This document shows positions 42,398 through 49,807 of a stretch of 64,000 nt of DNA, in pieces. Source of the DNA: Flavobacterium tructae (lineage in GTDB: Bacteria; Bacteroidota; Bacteroidia; Flavobacteriales; Flavobacteriaceae); NCBI RefSeq assembly GCF_002217475.1, contig NZ_MUHH01000034.1, positions 42,038 through 106,037 of the forward strand, given 5' to 3'. The position numbers and the translations under genes are program-made. Below the pieces are notes generated by a model that was given only the letters and a program-made list of their open reading frames with translations, did no database searches and was not told the origin of the DNA. Numbering within the stretch: position 1 is the first letter of the stretch; the number at the start of each line of letters is the position of its first letter.

Positions 42398-43639
42398 CTA
42401 ATTTGAAACCCTCTGAAGTACTTTGTCAACATATTCGAGAGTTTCTTGTTGTTCTGCATAACTAACTTTTTCGATTACTTCTGGTGTAATCATTTCTGAA
42501 AGCTCATCTAATATAGAATTAATTTTATGGAAAGGATCTTCATAAAATTTACTGCATTCCTTCATGTCTTTTTCCAGTAAGCTTAGCAAAGGGTCTTCGG
42601 AGAATTTCTTACGATATTTTCCTTTATACATCAATGAAATGCTATCCTTTATTAGCCAAAATCGAATGCTTGATTCTTTGAATAATTGACTTAAATTATT
42701 TGTCTTTTTTGTATCTCTACGATTTGAATATGATGTGATATATCCATCTAATAAATTAAGAGATCTCATTGAACGTAAACCTAAATAAATAGCTTCACAA
42801 AATTGTGCTGGTTCTAATAAATTTAATTCCAATAAAGCTTCAAAAGTATATTTAGTAGCAATGTAGTCGCAAGTAATTTCTTCGACTAAATTTTTTCGTC
42901 TTTTGTCATCTAAATTGAATTCAAAATTTTCTATATTTTCATTTTTTTGTTTGCTCAACTTATTCAATATAGAAAAAGTCTGATCATCAATATATTTGCT
43001 GATTTTATTAAATCTGAAATTTAAATATCTAGGATTTTTTTTTACTATTAAATGAGCAATTTCATGAAAAATTATAAATGTTTCCTGAATGTATGTGTAT
43101 GAAGATATAAGACTTTCCGCCCTATAAGCAGAGTTCAGTTTTTCAAATGAATTAGTTTTTTTTCCTAATTCAATAAACATGTCAGCTTCAATCCCCATTC
43201 CTTTAACTCTAAAAGACTCTACTAAATATCGAAAGCAATAGTGATTAATAACATGTGGATCGTTTAATTGTAAAAATGCTTTGTTAAATAAGTTTATTGT
43301 CTTTCCTAAATATTGGTCATAAATTATGAAGTTTTTATTATTAATTTCTAATGTTTCATTTTTACGGTTAAGCGAATAGACGGTCTGAAAAGTAACATGT
43401 ATATTATGTTTTTTAAGTGCATTTTTGACATGTAAATAAATACTATCATAATAGATATGATTAATATTTGCATTTTCTTTTTGTAACCGAGAAGTATCAA
43501 TGTATTTTTGCAGATATGGTTCATCTACTTTATACTGCTTATATGCTGCTGTATTAAAAATATTTTTGTGTATATAAGTAATAGAATCAGAAAGATATTC
43601 TAGAAAATTATTTTGATTTTTTTTTAGATTTGTTAGCAT
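42398..43639 (-). CDS. Putative zinc metallopeptidase (HExxH) of defence block
   Basis: A 413-residue cytoplasmic protein without recognised family. The clear feature is FHEIAHLI (residues 191-198), a zincin HExxH motif (His192, His196), followed about 55 residues later by EEITCDYIA (Glu253/Glu254, Asp258), the spacing and wording of a third zinc ligand helix in M48/ImmA-IrrE-like peptidases. The N-terminal 180 residues are mixed alpha/beta and the C-terminal 130 helical. It starts inside the preceding small membrane-protein gene (32-nt overlap), so translation is coupled. It may be a peptidase activated on a cellular or phage protein. Confidence 0.72.
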   Translation of the reverse strand: MLTNLKKNQNNFLEYLSDSITYIHKNIFNTAAYKQYKVDEPYLQKYIDTSRLQKENANINHIYYDSIYLHVKNALKKHNIHVTFQTVYSLNRKNETLEINNKNFIIYDQYLGKTINLFNKAFLQLNDPHVINHYCFRYLVESFRVKGMGIEADMFIELGKKTNSFEKLNSAYRAESLISSYTYIQETFIIFHEIAHLIVKKNPRYLNFRFNKISKYIDDQTFSILNKLSKQKNENIENFEFNLDDKRRKNLVEEITCDYIATKYTFEALLELNLLEPAQFCEAIYLGLRSMRSLNLLDGYITSYSNRRDTKKTNNLSQLFKESSIRFWLIKDSISLMYKGKYRKKFSEDPLLSLLEKDMKECSKFYEDPFHKINSILDELSEMITPEVIEKVSYAEQQETLEYVDKVLQRVSN

Positions 43640-43916
43640 AAATAGTTTCTAAAATTTCTTTTGCATTTTTCTCAGATACACCATGTACTTCAACTCCATT
43701 GTCAATAATTTTGACATGTTTTCGAGAGCGTATGTTTTGGACTATGATTGTCGTTAAAGAACCAATAATTGTTGAAGAAAGAGGAATAATATAGTTGGTT
43801 AGGATTTCTCCATCCCATAAAGATGATTCAATTTTTTGAAAATCTATGCTTTCTGTTGTAAAATTTTGCTCTAAGATTTGTTCGTTTTCAGTCGTAGTTT
43901 GTAAGATGATGTCCAT
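43608..43916 (-). CDS. Small membrane protein overlapping the metallopeptidase gene
   Basis: A 102-residue protein from ATG 43916 (MDIILQTT); a longer frame would need TTG at 43943. An acidic N-terminal segment (about 1-38), one hydrophobic helix (about 42-60, IPLSSTIIGSLTTIIV), then a short basic domain with KHVKIIDNGVEVHGVS and a Lys-rich end. The layout recalls effector-associated (EAD/bEAF-like) trans-membrane adaptors, but I cannot assign a family. The 32-nt overlap with the downstream metallopeptidase suggests an obligate pair, such as sensor/anchor and protease. Confidence 0.65.
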   Translation of the reverse strand: MDIILQTTTENEQILEQNFTTESIDFQKIESSLWDGEILTNYIIPLSSTIIGSLTTIIVQNIRSRKHVKIIDNGVEVHGVSEKNAKEILETIYANKSKKKSK

Positions 43917-43938
43917 ATGATTTATTTTGGTTTTATTG

Positions 43939-43991
43939 AACAAACCTCGTTTTTAATTTTAACAAAGGAGCAAGTAAAAATACCTGATTTT
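43939..43991 (+). repeat. Direct repeat B (copy 1)
   Basis: Shares AACAAAC.TCGTTTTTAATTTTAA and, after a short variable part, GTAAAAA.ACCTGATTTT with 46105-46158. It lies at the start of the small membrane-protein gene. Confidence 0.75.
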
Positions 43992-44016
43992 CTAAAATGG
44001 AGAGCTAAAATATAGA

Positions 44017-44076
44017 TGTAAATCTATTTTAGGATTAAGTCTAAATATGTAAACTTTTTTCAGGACGAGACAGGGG
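44017..44076 (+). repeat. Direct repeat A (copy 2)
   Basis: Second copy of the element at 38602-38657, about 5.4 kb away in the same orientation. It overlaps the last codons (PPVSS, stop) of the gene ending at 44060. Confidence 0.8.
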
Positions 44077-44728
44077 GGTATTTACCATAATTACTTGTTC
44101 CATATAAATAGACTTTCTTAGTATCTTTTCTAATTGCTTCTGGTAAAAGATTGAAAAGTATATTGACGAAAGATTTTCTGCCAGTGTTTCCTATTAATTT
44201 TAAACTCATTTCTTTGGTTGGATTATCAGTTGTTAGCGTCTCAGAAATTTTAAAGATTCTTTCAAATATTTCGCTGACACTATTTATTAAATCTTCATTT
44301 TTTGCTTTTAATAAATCAATTGAAATTGCATCTGAAAAATCAAGTTTAACTTTATTGTCTGAATCGTCTAAATATGCATTGAATAAAACTAATTCGACAC
44401 TTCCGGAGTATTCCCAATTTGTTGCTTCCTCAGTTTGAATCCTTAATTGATTAAATATTTTTGGATCAAATGTCCAAGCTTCTCCATCAACTGTAGTAGC
44501 AACAGGGAGAGTAGGTTCAAGTATTTGAGGTTGATAGCCAGCACAAAAAAAGTCAATTGTTTCTTCGGAACGATTATTATAATAATCAAATTTTTTTAAA
44601 ATTTCATCTTCAGTGAAGCTGTCCTGTTGTGCAAATAATAACCCAACGATTTTTGAATTATTCTTTTCACGCTCAAAAGAATATCCAACTACTTCTTTTA
44701 ACTCGTCATAATTTTTTACTACGTGCAT
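44060..44728 (-). CDS. Hypothetical protein of defence block
   Basis: A 222-residue soluble protein without signal peptide or membrane segment. It opens with a conserved-looking helix (DELKEVVGYSFEREKNNSKIVGLLFAQQ, about 7-34) and has an acidic middle with NWEYSGSVELVLFNAYL. No motif that I can assign. It lies between the metallopeptidase pair and the HsdR-N-like nuclease, on the same strand, and its stop lies within direct repeat A. Base composition matches the A/T-rich neighbours. Possibly an accessory protein of the nuclease. Confidence 0.7.
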   Translation of the reverse strand: MHVVKNYDELKEVVGYSFEREKNNSKIVGLLFAQQDSFTEDEILKKFDYYNNRSEETIDFFCAGYQPQILEPTLPVATTVDGEAWTFDPKIFNQLRIQTEEATNWEYSGSVELVLFNAYLDDSDNKVKLDFSDAISIDLLKAKNEDLINSVSEIFERIFKISETLTTDNPTKEMSLKLIGNTGRKSFVNILFNLLPEAIRKDTKKVYLYGTSNYGKYPPVSS

Positions 44729-44870
44729 ATTTTTATCTTTTTAATCTGTTAGAGTGTGGGTTCCGCTTGTGACTATTTTCATTGTTAGACTTTATTTGAA
44801 TTGCGTTTACGTGTGAGATGCTAGCGCTAGCGGGGGAAGGGACTATCATTTGCATGATATGTTTCAAATT

Positions 44871-45941
44871 TTAGTCATAGTTTTTTATTGTTGTTAACAA
44901 TTCAGTTTTATAGTTATAAATATCATCTAAAGAGGAAATAAGCTTTTTCTCTCCATTATCTTTTCCATTGTTGAAAAGTTCAATGTATTTATTTGATGAA
45001 TTAAAATGTAAACGACAAATAGGTTTTCGATTGTTATCATCTAGTAAAATACCAAAATAAGACTGTGTATCTCTAAATGCGATCCTTGAAGCAGGTAAAA
45101 TCTCTCTTATAATGGCTTTGATTATTTGAGAGCCTTCAATTTCTTCTTCGGTTGTTATAAATTTTGGTGTTTCAGCATTATCATCAATTGCGGTAATTTG
45201 TTCAGTTGTTTTTGAAGGGACGTTGTCAGTTATGTTTAAAGCATTTTTTAAACGAAAATGTATTGATTCATTTATTGAATTAGAAATGGCTTTTTTAGTA
45301 TACTCTTTGAAGGTTACCATTCTAGGTGCTGTCAATGGCTTGTTGAAAAATCTGTTGACTAAAAGACGAACTATTTCGTCAGAAGGGTCTTGTATTTCTC
45401 TTTCAAATTCAGCTCTGATTGCTTTTATATATTTTAAAGCTTCTGCGGAATCCAAAATTTCTTCAAGATTATATCCGTTTTTAGAGAAGTTCTCTAAAAT
45501 TTGTAAACTTGTATCTTTCAGGTTTGATATATCTAAAGTAAAGAATGGTTTTTCATCCATTATGTTTGGTTTCTCTAAATCTGCATAAAAGTTATAAATA
45601 TGCCCGTTTGTGAGTACACCAAAACGTGATTTTGAAAGATGATAATATCTATGAAGCTGAGAATTATGAGCGTCAACATTTTCTTTCCAGTTTTTGCATT
45701 CAATGATTAAAATTGGCTCACCATTTTTTTTAATTACGTAATCTATTTTTTCTCCTTTTTTAGTTCCAATATCACAGATGAACTCAGGAATTACTTCTGT
45801 CGGATTAAAAATATCATAACCAAGAATTTGTATAAAAGGCATTACAAAAGCATTTTTTGTGGCTTCCTCAGTATTTATCTGATCCTTTAAAGAGTCAACT
45901 CTTTGATGTAATTGTTGCAATTTTAATTTTAAATCTTCCAT
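44871..45941 (-). CDS. HsdR-N-like (type I restriction N-terminal) nuclease-domain protein
   Basis: A 356-residue protein. After an N-terminal coiled coil (1-24), residues 25-130 form the HSDR_N PD-(D/E)XK core: EEATKNAFVMPFI (Glu26), KIDYVI (Asp67), ILIIECK (Glu81, Lys83), then QLHRYYHLSKSRFGVLTNG. The remaining about 220 residues have helical linkers and a C-terminal beta domain (about 270-350). It lacks the helicase motor of true HsdR, so it is a stand-alone nuclease-type protein. Such proteins are common in Bacteroidota defence islands. The catalytic residues are intact. Confidence 0.88.
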   Translation of the reverse strand: MEDLKLKLQQLHQRVDSLKDQINTEEATKNAFVMPFIQILGYDIFNPTEVIPEFICDIGTKKGEKIDYVIKKNGEPILIIECKNWKENVDAHNSQLHRYYHLSKSRFGVLTNGHIYNFYADLEKPNIMDEKPFFTLDISNLKDTSLQILENFSKNGYNLEEILDSAEALKYIKAIRAEFEREIQDPSDEIVRLLVNRFFNKPLTAPRMVTFKEYTKKAISNSINESIHFRLKNALNITDNVPSKTTEQITAIDDNAETPKFITTEEEIEGSQIIKAIIREILPASRIAFRDTQSYFGILLDDNNRKPICRLHFNSSNKYIELFNNGKDNGEKKLISSLDDIYNYKTELLTTIKNYD

Positions 45942-46104
45942 TGGTATTGATATTTATATGTTTTGAACTTATATTTTTTAGCGATATTCTTGCAATAGGT
46001 ATTATCATATTTCAACTTATCGCACTATTTGTTTCTCTTTGTTTGAGAAATTTTAGTTTTAACTGTTTCAGGCATAAATTAAAAGCATGAATTAACTCTC
46101 TAAA

Positions 46105-46158
46105 AACAAACATCGTTTTTAATTTTAATTTGCCACCACGTAAAAACACCTGATTTTT
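46105..46158 (+). repeat. Direct repeat B (copy 2)
   Basis: Second copy of 43939-43991. Together they bracket the unknown protein and HsdR-N-like genes (about 2.1 kb). Confidence 0.75.
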
Positions 46159-46225
46159 GATAAAAGTAAATTGTTCTAAGTAACTGATATTACGGAAATC
46201 CATAAAAGCTAATCAAAAAACATAA

Positions 46226-46345
46226 AACCCCTAGCCCTGATAGCAGCGGCATCCTTTTTAGGCAAACGAAAATTTCTAAAATTAAACCGTAAAAGTTCTG
46301 CCTAAAAAGATATAGCGGATAGCAGGAACAAGCTCCTAAAAACCA
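46226..46345. repeat. Structured intergenic element upstream of prfA
   Basis: Two long arms, 46228-46264 (CCTGATAGCAGCGGCATC..., TTTTTAGGCA) and 46299-46339 (TGCCTAAAAA...TAGCGGATAGCAGG), are imperfect reverse complements around a 34-nt A/T-rich loop. The words GGATGCCGCTGCTATCAGGG and CCTGCTATCCGCTATATC are ones I associate with intergenic regions in other Flavobacteria (recollection, not a search). It fills part of the 507-nt gap 45942-46448; no gene is seen there. Confidence 0.65.
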
Positions 46346-46416
46346 TCCTAATTCCGCTAAATTTCGATCTGAAAAAACACAAGAAAACAACACTAGAATT
46401 TTCGGTAAAAATTTTG

Positions 46417-46424
46417 TAATTTTG
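46417..46424 (+). promoter_or_regulatory. -7 box of prfA
   Basis: TAATTTTG matches TAnnTTTG, 24 nt before the ATG at 46449. An AAAGGA word lies 10 nt before the ATG. Confidence 0.55.
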
Positions 46425-46448
46425 CGGTCCAATAAAAGGAATTAGAAA

Positions 46449-47525
46449 ATGTTAGATAGACTTCAATATGTAAAGCAGCGTTTTGATGAGATTTCGGATT
46501 TGATTATTCAGCCGGATGTTATTGCTGATCAAAAGCGTTATGTGCAACTCAACCAGGAATATAAAAGCATCAAAGCTTTGGTTGAAAAAAGAGAAGAATA
46601 CATTCTTGTTTTAGCGAATATTGACGAAGCAAACGAAATTATTGCTGACGGAAGCGATGCAGATATGGTTGAAATGGCCAAAATGCAATTGGACGAAGCA
46701 AAAGAACGCTTGCCGCAACTGGAGGAGGAAATCAAATTTATGTTGATTCCTAAAGATCCTGAAGATGCTAAAAATGTCATGGTGGAGATCCGCGCCGGAA
46801 CGGGTGGGGACGAAGCGAGTATTTTTGCAGGGGATTTATTCAGAATGTATACGAAATACTGTGAGTCACAAGGTTGGAGAACTTCTGTGGTGGATATGAA
46901 CGAAGGTACTTCGGGAGGTTTCAAAGAGGTTATTTTTGAAGTTACCGGAGAAGATGTATACGGGACCCTGAAATTTGAAGCAGGTGTGCACCGTGTACAG
47001 CGTGTTCCGCAAACCGAAACTCAAGGTCGTGTGCATACTTCGGCAGCAACGGTAATGGTTTTACCGGAAGCGGAAGAGTTTGATGTACAGATTGATATGA
47101 ACGATGTTCGTGTAGATTTCTTCTGTTCGTCAGGACCTGGAGGACAGTCGGTAAATACGACGAAATCGGCGGTACGTTTAACGCACATTCCTACAGGATT
47201 GGTGGCGCAATGTCAGGATCAGAAATCACAGCATAAAAATAAAGACAAAGCGTTAACAGTTTTACGTTCTCGTTTGTACGAAATGGAATTGGCTAAAAAA
47301 CAAGAGGAAGACGCTACAAAACGTAGTTCTCAGGTAAGTTCGGGTGACCGTTCGGCTAAGATTCGTACGTACAACTACGCACAAGGTCGTGTAACCGATC
47401 ATCGTGTGGGACTAACATTATACGATTTAGGAAACATCATGAATGGTGATATTCAGAAAATTGTTGCCGAGCTTCAATTGGTAAACAATATGGAGAAATT
47501 GAAGGAAGCGTCGGAGGTGTTCTAA
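46449..47525 (+). CDS. prfA: Peptide chain release factor 1
   Basis: A 358-residue class I release factor that reads UAA/UAG stop codons on the ribosome. The GGQ motif that triggers peptidyl-tRNA hydrolysis is Gly231-Gly232-Gln233 within SSGPGGQSVN. GVHRVQRVPQTETQGRVHTSAA lies just before it with RF1 wording, and the N-terminal coiled-coil domain is complete. The length matches RF1 without the frameshift typical of RF2. Monocistronic: own -7 box upstream and strong terminator downstream. Confidence 0.98.
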   Translation: MLDRLQYVKQRFDEISDLIIQPDVIADQKRYVQLNQEYKSIKALVEKREEYILVLANIDEANEIIADGSDADMVEMAKMQLDEAKERLPQLEEEIKFMLIPKDPEDAKNVMVEIRAGTGGDEASIFAGDLFRMYTKYCESQGWRTSVVDMNEGTSGGFKEVIFEVTGEDVYGTLKFEAGVHRVQRVPQTETQGRVHTSAATVMVLPEAEEFDVQIDMNDVRVDFFCSSGPGGQSVNTTKSAVRLTHIPTGLVAQCQDQKSQHKNKDKALTVLRSRLYEMELAKKQEEDATKRSSQVSSGDRSAKIRTYNYAQGRVTDHRVGLTLYDLGNIMNGDIQKIVAELQLVNNMEKLKEASEVF

Positions 47526-47846
47526 GATACTAAGATTCTGAGACGCTAAGTTTCTAAGGTTTTAGGTGCAGAGATATAAAGGTTTCTGAAAATAGATATA
47601 TAAAAAAGGAGTGTTTCATTGTTTTTGAAACACTCCTTTTTTTATTGTTTATATGGATTACAGCTTGAAAATTGTTGCTGTAAAATGAAATAATTTGTGG
47701 GATTTAGCAGAAAATTAGGTTTTCTAAGTCTCTCAGCATTTTTCGTGAAGGATGTAAACACATCCAAAAAACCTTTGTCCCTTTGAACCTAAAATATAGG
47801 TCACAGATCTTAGAATCTTAGCATCTCAGAACCTCAGTATCTTAGG
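47522..47846. repeat. Long inverted repeat of CTAAGATNCTGAG words around the prfA terminator
   Basis: The left arm (47522-47575, CTAAGATACTAAGATTCTGAG and onward) pairs imperfectly with the right arm (47795-47846, whose complement reads CTAAGATACTGAGGTTCTGAG). The arms consist of 7-8-nt words repeated with changes. It spans the 316-nt gap between prfA and the next gene. Confidence 0.75.
47603..47645 (+). terminator. Terminator after prfA
   Basis: Perfect 16-bp stem AAAAAGGAGTGTTTCA / TGAAACACTCCTTTTT with a T-run. Confidence 0.9.
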
Positions 47847-48171
47847 AATTCCCCGATTTCGAAACCACATTGGTCACAAAAAGCTGTAACACAGACCCGA
47901 AGATGTTTTTGAAAGTCGAGGTGCTTTTGCCAACGACAAATCTTTTGACCAGATAACCAATTCCGATACTAATAGCCGACTGTGCGAGATCGCTCTTAAA
48001 TCCAACTGTTTCGTTGATTTCTTCAACGGTGCTACGAATCAGGTTAAGAGGTTTTAAATGCTCGTTAATTTCATCGATTTCGTCTTTAATGGCGCACCAC
48101 TCGGCATTTTGTTGGTGTTCTAAAAGCTGAATTTTTCGGTCTAGTGAATCAAGGGTGTAAATAGTTTCCAT
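47842..48171 (-). CDS. Hypothetical protein, envelope-stress-like cluster
   Basis: A 109-residue protein: helical N-terminal half with heptad pattern (about 1-50, METIYTLDSLDRKIQLLEHQ), a weakly hydrophobic segment (about 62-75, SAISIGIGYLVKRFVV) and an amphipathic tail. No family is recognised. It lies 11 nt downstream of the holin-like gene and completes the cluster of YtxH, holin-like, and porin-like genes, so a membrane-associated role is likely. Confidence 0.7.
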   Translation of the reverse strand: METIYTLDSLDRKIQLLEHQQNAEWCAIKDEIDEINEHLKPLNLIRSTVEEINETVGFKSDLAQSAISIGIGYLVKRFVVGKSTSTFKNIFGSVLQLFVTNVVSKSGNS

Positions 48172-48182
48172 GACAGTCTTTT

Positions 48183-48575
48183 TTAGTTTTTTGATTGACC
48201 TGAATCACAAGGAACTTCTTGTTTCGTTTCTTTTAAAATGCTCGAAACAATCATGTTTCCGATAGGGGTTTTAATAAGCTTGTGATGCGATTTGTGCAGT
48301 ACAATGGCAACAATTAAGTAAAACAGGGCCAGTATAAAAAAACCGTAATAGCTTTCTCCAAGTTTTTTTCCAATCCATAAACTGATTCCAATATTAAGGA
48401 ACAAAGTAAAAAATGCAACAACAGCGCCAACTGCGATCCTGGAGGTCAATGTTGATAAAACATCTGCCGATGCTGATACCGTTTTGAGTTTAATTAATTC
48501 TAAACTCGTTTTGGTATAGTTCTCTGCTTTCTCGTAAAGATTTAAGTTCTCGTTTGTTGTTGCATTTGATTCCAT
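48183..48575 (-). CDS. Phage-holin-like (holin 3-6 superfamily) membrane protein
   Basis: A 130-residue protein: amphipathic N-terminal helix (about 12-45), two transmembrane helices (about 46-70 and 77-98), and a basic C-terminus. The arrangement matches the putative holin superfamily III/YqjE group that in Bacteroidota sits beside YtxH genes. These are envelope-stress or membrane-shaping proteins rather than phage lysis proteins (inference from context). Co-directional with the YtxH gene (35 nt upstream). Confidence 0.85.
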   Translation of the reverse strand: MESNATTNENLNLYEKAENYTKTSLELIKLKTVSASADVLSTLTSRIAVGAVVAFFTLFLNIGISLWIGKKLGESYYGFFILALFYLIVAIVLHKSHHKLIKTPIGNMIVSSILKETKQEVPCDSGQSKN

Positions 48576-48610
48576 AATAAAGGGGGTGTTTAGGATTTAA
48601 ATTTCACCTT

Positions 48611-48895
48611 TTAATAGTTCGATTTTACCGCTTTGGCTTCGTCCTTAAGGGTGTTGAAGTCCTCTTTTGCCTGGCTGAATTTTGCCTTTCCCTCTTCGAT
48701 AATTTCTTTCCCGTTTGACTTAATAGTACTAACGATTCCGTCAAATTTGGTTTTTATATTATCTCCGTAATCTTTAGACTTGTCTGATATTTTTTTTCTG
48801 GTATTTGATCCTTTGTCCGGTGCAAATAAAACTCCTAAAACTGCTCCCGCTGCTGCGGCTCCTAATATTCCTAAAATTGTGGTGCTCGTTTTCAT
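48611..48895 (-). CDS. YtxH domain protein
   Basis: A 94-residue protein. The N-terminal helix with Gly/Ala pattern GILGAAAAGAVLGVLFAPDKGSNTR (read in parts: GAAAAGAVLG, then LFAPDKG) is the YtxH hallmark. An amphipathic Lys/Glu-rich helix fills the rest (about 30-94), forming a coiled coil. YtxH proteins are general-stress membrane-associated proteins. It sits at the head of the YtxH/holin-like/hypothetical run. Confidence 0.92.
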   Translation of the reverse strand: MKTSTTILGILGAAAAGAVLGVLFAPDKGSNTRKKISDKSKDYGDNIKTKFDGIVSTIKSNGKEIIEEGKAKFSQAKEDFNTLKDEAKAVKSNY

Positions 48896-48939
48896 AATAT
48901 TCGATTTAGTAATTAATATATAGTGCTTAATAGTGTTTA

Positions 48940-49092
48940 TTAAATTTCACGGCCTTTAATGAGCCTCAATAATATGGCAATAACTGCAATGACCAATAAA
49001 ATATGAATGATACTTCCAAGGCTGTAAACAAAAAAGCCCAATGCCCAAAGAATGACCAGTACCAACGCGATTGTGTATAGTAGATTTGACAT
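48940..49092 (-). CDS. lmo0937-family small membrane protein
   Basis: A 50-residue protein, starting MSNLLYTIALVLVILWALG and ending LLRLIKGREI. Two transmembrane helices (about 5-22 and 28-43) joined by a short Ser-Gly turn. The LLYTIA...LVILWALGFF and IHILLVIAVIAILLR wording is that of the lmo0937 family, common next to stress genes in Bacteroidota. It lies between the YtxH and porin-like genes on the same strand. Function unknown. Confidence 0.88.
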   Translation of the reverse strand: MSNLLYTIALVLVILWALGFFVYSLGSIIHILLVIAVIAILLRLIKGREI

Positions 49093-49127
49093 GATTTTTT
49101 GTATTTAGGTTTAATTGAATCGTTTTC

Positions 49128-49769
49128 TTAGTTTAATTTATACGAAAGGTATAAAGTAAGGTTGCTGTTTTTGGCATCCGGAAAAGTATAGGTTGTTCCG
49201 GCTACCGTTCTTTCTTTTCCAATAGTAGTTAGCCCGTAGTTGTAACGTAATCCGATGCTTATTGGGTCAAAATCGACTCCAACTCCCGCAGATAAACCGG
49301 CGTCAAACTTGTTCAGGTCATTGGTGTCAATTTCTTGTTCGAAGTTAAAATCTCCCCTGCCGGTTACTTTTGAGCTTACCAAATAAGAGGCATAACCACC
49401 GGCATGAACGTTAAAGTTTCTGGTGATATTTACTCTAACCAATAAAGGAACTTCGATGTAGTTGAGTCTGAATTTTGATTCTCCGCTGGCAAGAGCGTTA
49501 TTGTATTCCAGTTTGGCTCCTTTTGTAGTGAATAGGATTTCAGGCTGAATGGCAATGAAATCAGAGATGGGTAAAGTGGCGTAAAGACCGGCATTGAAAC
49601 CGTATAATATGTTTTCGTCATTGGCATCACTAGAGTACAAATTCGACATGTTGAACCCTCCTTTGATTCCATACTCAGGATTTACATTATTGTTCTGAGC
49701 GTGCAGCATTCCAAATGATGCTGTTAAGAAAAGGGTTAAGGCGCATAAAAAATTTGGGTACATTTTCAT
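49128..49769 (-). CDS. Porin-like outer-membrane beta-barrel protein
   Basis: A 213-residue protein: signal peptide of about 24 residues (LHAQ), then an eight-stranded beta-barrel of the PF13568 type, opening with YGIKGGFNMSNLY and ending LTLYLSYKLN with the usual terminal aromatic/Asn end. Alternating polar/hydrophobic strands run throughout. It is a small outer-membrane protein of unknown cargo. The start may be ATG 49769 or ATG 49763. Its place in the YtxH/DUF4142 cluster points to envelope stress. Confidence 0.9.
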   Translation of the reverse strand: MKMYPNFLCALTLFLTASFGMLHAQNNNVNPEYGIKGGFNMSNLYSSDANDENILYGFNAGLYATLPISDFIAIQPEILFTTKGAKLEYNNALASGESKFRLNYIEVPLLVRVNITRNFNVHAGGYASYLVSSKVTGRGDFNFEQEIDTNDLNKFDAGLSAGVGVDFDPISIGLRYNYGLTTIGKERTVAGTTYTFPDAKNSNLTLYLSYKLN

Positions 49770-49807
49770 AGTTAGATAGTTTAGTTAATAATAGCGTATA
49801 CAGGCGT

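Noticed and set aside
46190..46432. 80-codon minus-strand frame upstream of prfA
   Set aside because: It is a translation of the structured intergenic element at 46226-46345.
48183..48575. Prophage remnant because of the holin-like gene
   Set aside because: Neighbours are stress and envelope genes; no other phage gene is near.
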